NCBI GenBank assembly: GCA_900547455.1
Contig: URGV01000054.1
Coordinates: 1-11,279 of the forward strand
Length of the DNA stretch: 11,279 bases
Source: an uncultured Oscillospiraceae bacterium
Lineage (GTDB): Bacteria > Bacillota > Clostridia > Oscillospirales > Ruminococcaceae
Direction of reading: 5' to 3'
Shown here: in pieces, positions 5,518 to 11,279 of the stretch
Layout of the letters: every line of letters begins with the position of its first letter
Numbering within the stretch: position 1 is the stretch's first letter
Position numbers and translations under genes: made by a program
Notes under the pieces: model-generated
Told to the model about the DNA's origin: nothing
What the model saw: only the letters and a program-made list of their open reading frames with translations
Database searches by the model: none

Positions 5518-5555
5518 GCGCAAAGATTTCGGCAAAAAAACTGGAAACTTTGCGC
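5518..5555 (+). other. Leader hairpin upstream of mtaB
   Basis: GCGCAAAG (5518-5525) pairs with CTTTGCGC (5548-5555) and, across a single bulged A at 5526, TTTC (5527-5530) pairs with GAAA (5544-5547), giving 12 bp and a 13-nt loop. A smaller pairing, CTTTG/CAAAG at 5512-5516/5521-5525, uses the same CAAAG and would exclude it. A further short G+C stem, GCCG/CGGC at 5558-5561/5565-5568, follows. No T-run follows either hairpin. It matches no riboswitch class I recognise. Confidence 0.5.
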
Positions 5556-5610
5556 CCGCCGGGACGGCGATTTTAAGGAACCGGAGACTGAGCCGGGGAA
5601 AAGAGGGACT

Positions 5611-6900
5611 ATGCGAGCAGCATTTTACACCTTGGGATGCAAGGTGAACCAATATGAGACACAGATTATGACCCAGCAGTTTGCGGCTTACGGGTACGAC
5701 ATTGTGGACAGCGGCGACCACGCCGACGTCTATGTCATCAATTCCTGCACCGTCACCGCCTCCGGGGACAAAAAGACCCGGCAGATGATCCACCGCATGA
5801 AAAGGGAAAATCCCGGCGCAGTCATCGCGATGACCGGCTGCTTCCCGCAGGCCTTCCCGGAGGAGGCGCAGAAGCTGAGCGAGGTGGACGTGCTGGTCGG
5901 CGCGGGGGAGAAGAAAAAGGTGCTGGACTATGTCAACGAGTACCTGCAAAAGGGGGAGCGCATCGTGCGCATCACCCCGCACAGCCGGGACGAGGGCTTT
6001 GAGCAGATGAGCGCCGGCAGCTTTCTGGAGCGCACCCGCGCCTTTGTCAAGATTCAGGACGGCTGCGAACACTACTGCGCCTACTGCATCATCCCCTATG
6101 CCCGCGGATTTAACCGCTCCAAGCCGCTGGAGGAATTAAAGCAGGAGCTGATCGACCTGAGCCTGAAGGGCTACCGCGAGGTGGTGCTGGTGGGCATCGA
6201 CCTGTCCAGCTACGGCAAGGACCTCGGCTGCCACCTGGTGGACGCGGTGCAGCTGGCCTGCGGCATCCCCGGCATCGAGCGGGTGCGGCTGGGCTCGCTG
6301 GAGCCGCTGATGCTCACCGACCGCAACCTTTCCATCCTGGCGGCGCTGCCAAAGTTCTGCCCGCAGTTTCACCTCTCGCTGCAGAGCGGCTGCGACGCGA
6401 CTTTAAAGCGGATGAACCGCCACTACGACACCGCCTTCTACCGCGAGCTGGTGGCGCGGATTCGCCGGCAGTTTGACAATCCATCCATCACCACCGACAT
6501 CATGGTGGGTTTCCCCGGCGAGACCGAGGAGGAATTTGAGCAGTCGCTCGCCTTTGCCAGGGAGATCGGCTTTGCCAAGGTGCACGTCTTTGCCTATTCG
6601 GTGCGGCCGGGCACCCGCGCGGCCAGGATGCCGGACCAGCTGACCCGCCAGCAGAAGGAGCAGCGCAGCCGACAGATGGCCGCTGTGACCGAGCAGAGCC
6701 GCCGGCAGTTTTTGCAGGGGCAGGTCGGGCTGGAGGAGGAGGTCCTCATCGAGACCGAAACCCTCAACGGGATGCAGCACGGCTACACCAAAAACTACAC
6801 CCCCGTCTGCGTGCGCGCGCAGGAGGACTTAAGCGGCAGGATCTGCCGGGTGAAGGTGGTCGAGGCGGAGGGGGACTACTGTATTGGGACCATCCTGTAA
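5611..6900 (+). CDS. mtaB: tRNA (N6-threonylcarbamoyladenosine(37)-C2)-methylthiotransferase MtaB
   Basis: This radical SAM enzyme adds a methylthio group to t6A at position 37 of ANN-decoding tRNAs, giving ms2t6A. The N-terminal MTTase domain (about 1-125) holds three cluster cysteines: C10 (TLGCKVNQ), C46 (NSCTVT) and C77 (TGCFPQ). The radical SAM core carries C152-E-H-Y-C156-A-Y-C159. A TRAM-like RNA-binding tail occupies roughly the last 65 residues. TLGCKVNQYE and DGCEHYCAYCIIPYARG separate MtaB from MiaB and RimO. The 429-residue length is normal. The ribosome binding site is modest: AGAGG at 5602-5606, close to the ATG. The gene has a divergent promoter and a structured leader of about 117 nt. 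Acylphosphatase follows after 60 nt, probably on the same transcript. Confidence 0.95.
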   Translation: MRAAFYTLGCKVNQYETQIMTQQFAAYGYDIVDSGDHADVYVINSCTVTASGDKKTRQMIHRMKRENPGAVIAMTGCFPQAFPEEAQKLSEVDVLVGAGEKKKVLDYVNEYLQKGERIVRITPHSRDEGFEQMSAGSFLERTRAFVKIQDGCEHYCAYCIIPYARGFNRSKPLEELKQELIDLSLKGYREVVLVGIDLSSYGKDLGCHLVDAVQLACGIPGIERVRLGSLEPLMLTDRNLSILAALPKFCPQFHLSLQSGCDATLKRMNRHYDTAFYRELVARIRRQFDNPSITTDIMVGFPGETEEEFEQSLAFAREIGFAKVHVFAYSVRPGTRAARMPDQLTRQQKEQRSRQMAAVTEQSRRQFLQGQVGLEEEVLIETETLNGMQHGYTKNYTPVCVRAQEDLSGRICRVKVVEAEGDYCIGTIL

Positions 6901-6960
6901 GGATTCGAATGGACGCCTTTTACAAAACAGTGCGGTGCGGCACGTAAGGGGGACGCCGAA

Positions 6961-7242
6961 ATGGAACAAAATATCTTGGCGACGGCCTGCGGAAGGGTCC
7001 AGGGGGTCGGGTTTCGCTACTTTGTGCAGCGGCAGGCGACTGCGCTGGGCATCTGCGGCTGGGTAAAAAACTGTGAGGACGGCTCGGTGCGGATGCTGCT
7101 GCAGGGGGAAAGGGCGGCGGTGGAAAAGCTGCTGGACATTCTCCGGGAAGGCACCGTCTGGATTGCGGTCGACCAGCTTCTGACCGAGCAGGTCCCTTGG
7201 AAAGCGTATCCCAAAGAGGGAAGTTTTTGGATTCGCTATTAG
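6961..7242 (+). CDS. acyP: Acylphosphatase
   Basis: This small cytosolic enzyme hydrolyses the carboxyl-phosphate bond of acyl phosphates. Its physiological substrate in bacteria is unsettled. The 93-residue length is typical. Both signature segments are present: G11-R-V-Q-G-V-G-F-R-Y20, with catalytic R19 in the phosphate-binding loop, and G33-W-V-K-N37, with catalytic N37. The start is supported by AAGGGGG at about 6946-6952, 8 nt from ATG. It lies 60 nt after mtaB on the same strand with no clear terminator between them, so co-transcription is likely. The pairing with mtaB gives no functional clue. Confidence 0.95.
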   Translation: MEQNILATACGRVQGVGFRYFVQRQATALGICGWVKNCEDGSVRMLLQGERAAVEKLLDILREGTVWIAVDQLLTEQVPWKAYPKEGSFWIRY

Positions 7243-7271
7243 GGCCGGCTGCGTCTTTGGCCGCGCCTTTG

Positions 7272-7314
7272 CCTGCGCTTTTGCCGAAAGTTTGCGGGAA
7301 ATTTATTTTTCTTT
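7272..7314 (+). terminator. Possible terminator of the mtaB-acyP unit
   Basis: CCTGCG (7272-7277) pairs with TGCGGG (7293-7298) including G-U pairs. Inside it CTTT (7278-7281) pairs with AAAG (7287-7290) around the loop TGCCG, with a 2-nt bulge TT at 7291-7292. A T-rich tail (ATTTATTTTTCTTT) follows at 7301-7314. The stem is imperfect, so this is a moderate call. It overlaps the left half of the CCGAAAG inverted repeat. Confidence 0.45.
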
Positions 7315-7317
7315 CGG
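7284..7317. promoter_or_regulatory. Inverted CCGAAAG repeat upstream of purL, possible PurR-type operator
   Basis: CCGAAAG (7284-7290) and CTTTCGG (7311-7317) form a perfect 7-bp inverted repeat, and exactly 22 bp separate CCGAAA from TTTCGG. Firmicutes PurR binds two inverted PurBoxes with a CCGAAC core separated by 16-17 bp. Counting flanks, that places the cores about 22-23 bp apart, so position, orientation and spacing fit. The core differs at its last base (A for C) and the flanks match the Bacillus consensus poorly. The right half ends about 12 bp before the predicted -35. Operator function is inference. Confidence 0.3.
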
Positions 7318-7329
7318 ACAATGTCGATA

Positions 7330-7358
7330 TACAAACTGCCCGGAGATTGTGATATAAT
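7330..7358 (+). promoter_or_regulatory. Predicted promoter of purL with extended -10
   Basis: The consensus -10 TATAAT (7353-7358) is preceded by TGA, giving an extended -10 (TGnTATAAT). The hexamer 17 bp upstream, TACAAA (7330-7335), is a weak -35 match, as is common with extended -10 promoters. The predicted start near 7365 leaves a leader of about 57 nt, too short for a purine riboswitch. Confidence 0.65.
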
Positions 7359-7421
7359 GAAGTCAAACACCTCCCATGGGGGAAAAGATAGAGACAGTAC
7401 AACATTTTAGGAGTGTGAAGT

Positions 7422-10400
7422 ATGTCAGTTTACAGAGTGTACGTAGAAAAGAAGGCCCCCTTCGCCGTCGAGGCGCAGGGCGTCCTTTCGGATATCCACA
7501 GCTCGCTGGGAATTGGCGGCGTGACCGGGGTGCGGATTCTCAACCGCTACGATGTCGAGGACATCACCCCGGAAGATTTTGAGCTGGCCAAAAAGACCAT
7601 CCTTTCCGAGCCGCAGGTGGATGAGGTCTATGACGAGCTGCCGGCCTTTGGCGCACAGGACAAGGTGTTTGCGGTGCAGTTTTTGCCGGGACAGTTTGAC
7701 CAGCGCGCCGATTCGGCGGTGCAGTGCATCCAGCTGGCAACCCAGCACGACCGCCCCACCGTCGCCTCCGCCAAGGTCTATGTCATCAGCGGCGCCAGCG
7801 ACGAGGAGCTCTCCCGCATCAAGAAAAACCTGATCAACCCCGTCGAGTCGATGGAGTCTCCGCTGGAGCCGGTGCAGACGCTGCACACCCCGTTCGACGT
7901 TCCGGCGGACGTTGCGGTGCTGGAAGACTTTAACAATCTGGACCAGAAGGGCCTGGAGCAGTTCATCGCCCACTACGGCCTGGCGATGGACCTGGGCGAC
8001 ATCACCTTCTGCCAGCAGTACTTTAAAGAGACCGAAAAACGCGCCCCGACCATCACCGAGATCCGCATGATCGACACCTACTGGTCCGACCACTGCCGCC
8101 ACACCACCTTCTCCACCCGCATCGAGGACGTGGAGATTGAGAGCGACTATGTCAGGGACGCCTACAACGAATATCTCGAGCTGCGCAAGACCGTCCACGC
8201 GGGCAAGGACAAGCCGATGACCCTGATGGACCTGGCCACCATCGGCGCCAAAGCCCTCAAGAAGAAGGGCCTGCTCAAGGATCTGGACGAGTCCGAGGAA
8301 ATCAACGCCTGCTCGGTCAAGATCAAGGTTGACGTCGACGGCGAGGAGCAGGACTGGCTGCTGCAGTTTAAAAACGAGACCCACAACCACCCGACCGAGA
8401 TCGAGCCGTTCGGCGGCGCGGCCACCTGTCTGGGCGGCGCCATCCGCGACCCGCTGTCCGGCCGCGCCTACATCTATCAGGCGATGCGCGTTACCGGCGC
8501 GGGCGACCCGCTGACCCCGTTCGAGCAGACCATCCAGGGCAAGCTGCCGCAGAAGAAGATCGTCACCACCGCCGCTGCGGGCTACAGCTCCTACGGCAAC
8601 CAGATCGGTCTGGCGACCGGTCAGGTCAGTGAGGTATACCACCCGGGCTATGTGGCCAAGCGCATGGAGGTCGGCGCAGTCATCGGTGCGGTGCCGGCCG
8701 ACCACGTTGTCCGCGAGGAGCCGCAGCCGGGCGACGTCATCATCCTGCTGGGCGGCAAGACCGGCCGAGACGGCTGCGGCGGCGCGACCGGTTCCTCCAA
8801 GTCCCACAACGTGCAGTCCCTTTCCAGCTGCGGCGCGGAGGTCCAGAAGGGCAACCCGCCGGAGGAGAGAAAGATTCAGCGCCTGTTCCGCGACGGCGAA
8901 GTGACCCGCATGATTAAGCGCTGCAACGACTTCGGCGCGGGCGGCGTCTCGGTCGCCATCGGCGAGCTGGCCGACGGTCTGGAAATCAACCTCGACCTGG
9001 TGCCGAAGAAGTATGACGGCCTGGACGGCACCGAGCTTGCCATCAGCGAGTCGCAGGAGCGCATGGCGGTTGTCGTCGCCAAGGAGGACGCAGACAAATT
9101 CCTGGCCGCTACCGACAAAGAAAACCTGATGGCCACCGTCGTCGCCTCGGTCACCGAATCCCCAAGACTGGTGATGAACTGGAGAGGCAAGAAGATTGTC
9201 GACCTGTCCAGGGAATTTTTGAGTTCCAACGGCGCGACCAAGCACACCAAGGTCATCGCCAAGGCACCGGAAGGCAAGAAAACTTGCTGCGGCAACAAGG
9301 GCCTTTCGATGAAGGAAAAATTTGAGAAGATCATGGCGGACCTAAACGTCTGCTCCCAGCGCGGCCTGTCCGACCGGTTCGACTCGACCATCGGCGCGGG
9401 CACCGTAGTGATGCCGTACGGCGGCAAGACCCAGCTGACCCCATCCCAGGCGATGGTTGCCAAGATCCCCGTTCTGCACGGCGAGACCAACACCTGCTCG
9501 GTGATGGCCTGGGGCTTTAACCCATACATTTCGGACGAAAATCAGTTTAAGGGCGCTCAGCTTGCGGTCATCGAGTCGGTTGCGAAGATCATCGCTTCCG
9601 GCGGTTCCCGCGAAAAATGCTGGCTGAGCTTCCAGGAATATTTTGAGAAGATCGGCGCCGACCCGGTCAAGTGGGGCAAACCGTTCCAGTCGCTGCTGGG
9701 CGGCCTGAAGGCGCAGCTGGAACTTGGCTGCGCGGCCATCGGCGGCAAGGACTCGATGTCCGGTTCCTTTGAGGACATCCACGTTCCGCCGACCCTCATC
9801 TCCTTCGCAGTCTCCACAGCAAAGGCGCAGAAGGTCGTCACCGACGAGTTTAAGGCGGCGGGCGACAAGGTCTACTACCTCGCGCCGGAGTACGACGAGA
9901 ACGGCCTGCCGGTCTATGAGAGCGTGCGCGCTGTCTTTGACAAGATGGAGAGCCTGATCGACGCCGGCAAGGTCAAGGCGGTCTACACCCTGGGCATGAA
10001 GGGCCTGGGTGAGGCGCTGTGCAAGATGGCCTTCGGCAACCGCATCGGCTTTGAGGCGAGCGAGCAGCTGCACCACGTCTTCAAGCCGGTCTACGGCGCA
10101 TTTGTTATCGAGGCGGACGGCGAGCTCACAGGCATCCCCTGCATCGGTGAAACTGCAGCGGATTACACCCTCACCATCAACGGCGAGACCATCGACTTAG
10201 ACGACATCCAGCAGAGATGGGAAGCGACGCTGGAGCCGGTTTATCCGCGCATCACCAAGGCGCCGCAGGTCGTTGTTCCAACCTACAACTATGAAGCGAG
10301 CGAACACGCCCACGCTGCAGCTAAGATTGCGCAGCCGCGCGTTCTGATTCCGGTATTCCCGGGCACCAACTGCGAGTACGACACCGCTCGTGCCTTTGAG

Positions 10401-11132
10401 CGCGCAGGCGCCAAGGCGGACATCGTGGTCATCCGCAACAAGAACGCCGACCAGATCAGGGAGTCGGTCGAGCTGGTCAAGGGAATGATTGAAAAGACCC
10501 AGATCATCGCTCTCCCCGGCGGCTTCTCCGGCGGCGACGAGCCGGAAGGTTCCGCCAAGTTCATCGTCTCCTTCTTCCGCAACCCGCAGATTGCCGAAGC
10601 GGTTATGGAGCTGCTCAAAAACCGCGACGGCCTGATGTGCGGCATTTGCAATGGCTTCCAGGCGCTGGTCAAGCTCGGCCTTGTCCCATATGGTGAGATC
10701 GTTGAGACCGACGCCAGCTGTCCGACCCTGACCTACAACCTGATTGGCCGTCACCAGTCCGGCCTGGTGCGCACCAGGGTTGCTTCCAACAAGTCCCCGT
10801 GGCTGATGCAGACCCAGGTGGGCGACATCCATACCATCGCCATCTCCCACGGCGAAGGCCGCTTTGTTGCAAGCTCGGAGCTGGTGAAGAAGATGGCCGA
10901 GAACGGCCAGATCGCGACCCAGTACGTCGACCTTGCCGGCAACCCGACCGAGGACTACCGCTTTAATCCAAACGGCTCGGTGGATGCCATCGAGGGCATC
11001 ACCTCGCCGGACGGCAGAGTCTTTGGCAAGATGGGCCACACCGAGAGGTACACGGCCGGTCAGTTTGCCAACGTACCGGGAGAGAAGAAGCAGCCGATCT
11101 TCGACGGCGCGGTCAGCTATTTTAAAGACTAA
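7422..11132 (+). CDS. purL: Phosphoribosylformylglycinamidine synthase, single-chain (PurS-like, PurL and PurQ parts fused)
   Basis: This enzyme converts FGAR, ATP and glutamine to FGAM in step four of purine synthesis. The 1236-residue chain joins parts that Bacillus encodes as purS, purQ and purL. Residues 1-80 look PurS-like (YRVYVEKK...). The linker ends in S222-D-H-C-R-H-T-T-F230. The first synthetase half carries the ATP-site segment K317-N-E-T-H-N-H-P-T325, and the second half has G774-G-K-D-S-M-S780. From about residue 973 there is a class I glutamine amidotransferase domain with PGTNCEYD, LPGGFSGGDE, the nucleophile C1076 in GICNGFQ, and H1143-G-E1145-G, so ammonia production looks intact. 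The length and order fit the long Firmicutes form rather than the roughly 1300-residue proteobacterial one. AGGAG (7409-7413) lies 8 nt from ATG. No other pur gene is adjacent in the window. Confidence 0.97.
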   Translation: MSVYRVYVEKKAPFAVEAQGVLSDIHSSLGIGGVTGVRILNRYDVEDITPEDFELAKKTILSEPQVDEVYDELPAFGAQDKVFAVQFLPGQFDQRADSAVQCIQLATQHDRPTVASAKVYVISGASDEELSRIKKNLINPVESMESPLEPVQTLHTPFDVPADVAVLEDFNNLDQKGLEQFIAHYGLAMDLGDITFCQQYFKETEKRAPTITEIRMIDTYWSDHCRHTTFSTRIEDVEIESDYVRDAYNEYLELRKTVHAGKDKPMTLMDLATIGAKALKKKGLLKDLDESEEINACSVKIKVDVDGEEQDWLLQFKNETHNHPTEIEPFGGAATCLGGAIRDPLSGRAYIYQAMRVTGAGDPLTPFEQTIQGKLPQKKIVTTAAAGYSSYGNQIGLATGQVSEVYHPGYVAKRMEVGAVIGAVPADHVVREEPQPGDVIILLGGKTGRDGCGGATGSSKSHNVQSLSSCGAEVQKGNPPEERKIQRLFRDGEVTRMIKRCNDFGAGGVSVAIGELADGLEINLDLVPKKYDGLDGTELAISESQERMAVVVAKEDADKFLAATDKENLMATVVASVTESPRLVMNWRGKKIVDLSREFLSSNGATKHTKVIAKAPEGKKTCCGNKGLSMKEKFEKIMADLNVCSQRGLSDRFDSTIGAGTVVMPYGGKTQLTPSQAMVAKIPVLHGETNTCSVMAWGFNPYISDENQFKGAQLAVIESVAKIIASGGSREKCWLSFQEYFEKIGADPVKWGKPFQSLLGGLKAQLELGCAAIGGKDSMSGSFEDIHVPPTLISFAVSTAKAQKVVTDEFKAAGDKVYYLAPEYDENGLPVYESVRAVFDKMESLIDAGKVKAVYTLGMKGLGEALCKMAFGNRIGFEASEQLHHVFKPVYGAFVIEADGELTGIPCIGETAADYTLTINGETIDLDDIQQRWEATLEPVYPRITKAPQVVVPTYNYEASEHAHAAAKIAQPRVLIPVFPGTNCEYDTARAFERAGAKADIVVIRNKNADQIRESVELVKGMIEKTQIIALPGGFSGGDEPEGSAKFIVSFFRNPQIAEAVMELLKNRDGLMCGICNGFQALVKLGLVPYGEIVETDASCPTLTYNLIGRHQSGLVRTRVASNKSPWLMQTQVGDIHTIAISHGEGRFVASSELVKKMAENGQIATQYVDLAGNPTEDYRFNPNGSVDAIEGITSPDGRVFGKMGHTERYTAGQFANVPGEKKQPIFDGAVSYFKD

Positions 11133-11167
11133 TTTTCTCCTGCAGTTCCGCGGGAAACGGGGGGTGC

Positions 11168-11260
11168 GAGGAGGGCTTTGCCCTCCTCTGCGCTTCACCC
11201 AAGAGGAGGGCGCTCCGCCCCTTCACCCCGGGTGACTTTCTCCCCGATGAGAAAGTCACC
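11168..11260. repeat. Hairpin-rich block after purL
   Basis: Three perfect inverted repeats follow one another: GAGGAGGGC/GCCCTCCTC (11168-11176/11180-11188, loop TTT), GGGCG/CGCCC (11208-11212/11216-11220) and GGTGACTTTCTC/GAGAAAGTCACC (11231-11242/11249-11260, loop CCCGAT). A second GAGGAGGGC at 11203-11211 can pair with the same GCCCTCCTC, and TCACCC/GGGTGA (11223-11228/11230-11235) competes with the last stem. The octamer CTTCACCC occurs at 11193-11200 and 11221-11228. None is followed by a clear T-run, so a conventional purL terminator is not evident, although any of them could stop transcription. No gene is supported in 11133-11279. Confidence 0.6.
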
Positions 11261-11279
11261 AAAGAATCTCCAAGGGCTG

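Noticed and set aside
6909..6947. A 12-codon open frame between mtaB and acyP
   Set aside because: Too short, with no clear ribosome binding site; chance occurrence is likely.
7359..7421. Purine riboswitch in the purL leader
   Set aside because: The leader from the predicted start is only about 57 nt and lacks the three-helix purine aptamer; only a small CCTCC/GGGGG stem near 7370-7382 is visible.
7376..7582. A 68-codon open frame starting in the purL leader
   Set aside because: It overlaps purL out of frame and lacks a good ribosome binding site.
7425..9245. A 606-codon open frame on the minus strand inside purL
   Set aside because: It lies opposite a clear, motif-complete purL. Its translation is rich in Val, Leu, Gly, Arg, His and Asp without recognisable domains, as expected for the antisense of G+C-biased codons.

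Overview
The window reads as a G+C-rich chromosomal segment from a Gram-positive anaerobe of the Clostridia, most likely an Oscillospiraceae/Ruminococcaceae-type organism. This placement is inferred from protein families, not from a marker gene. The supporting points are a meso-diaminopimelate dehydrogenase of about 300 residues, a one-polypeptide FGAM synthase of the long Firmicutes type, a small clostridial-type P-loop protein, an HPr-like protein without the phosphorylatable histidine, and strong AAGGAGG-type ribosome binding sites. I see no tRNA, rRNA, CRISPR array, transposase or phage gene.

Layout. Positions 1-230 hold no gene but carry a dense run of inverted repeats. A secreted D-Ala-D-Ala carboxypeptidase (231-1421, +) follows, then glucose-6-phosphate isomerase pgi (1601-2935, +) with its own promoter, then a 140-residue P-loop protein (2979-3401, +). 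Two back-to-back intrinsic terminators (3411-3492) separate this from the convergent ddh gene (3510-4412, -), which has a clear promoter. Upstream of ddh on the same strand lies a two-gene unit: an HPr-like protein (5158-5391, -) then a Nudix hydrolase (4594-5121, -), closed by a terminator that overlaps the Nudix stop codon. The HPr-like gene and the tRNA-modification gene mtaB (5611-6900, +) diverge from one A+T-rich island whose two promoters share a palindromic -10 box. mtaB is followed by acylphosphatase (6961-7242, +). The last gene is a 1236-residue fused FGAM synthase, purL (7422-11132, +), with its own promoter. The window ends in a second hairpin-rich, gene-free stretch (11133-11279) resembling the one at the start.

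How the genes fit together. This is core metabolism, not one pathway. The carboxypeptidase and Ddh both serve peptidoglycan (stem-peptide trimming and meso-DAP supply). Pgi and the HPr-like protein touch sugar metabolism and its regulation. MtaB modifies t6A37 of tRNA. PurL catalyses step four of purine synthesis. Most units are one or two genes with their own promoters and terminators.

I found no evidence for a novel multi-gene system. The most unusual features are non-coding: the hairpin-rich blocks at both ends, the symmetric divergent promoter with structured leaders on both transcripts, and the inverted CCGAAAG repeat upstream of purL. The His-less HPr-like protein and the uncharacterised P-loop protein are the two genes whose function is least settled.
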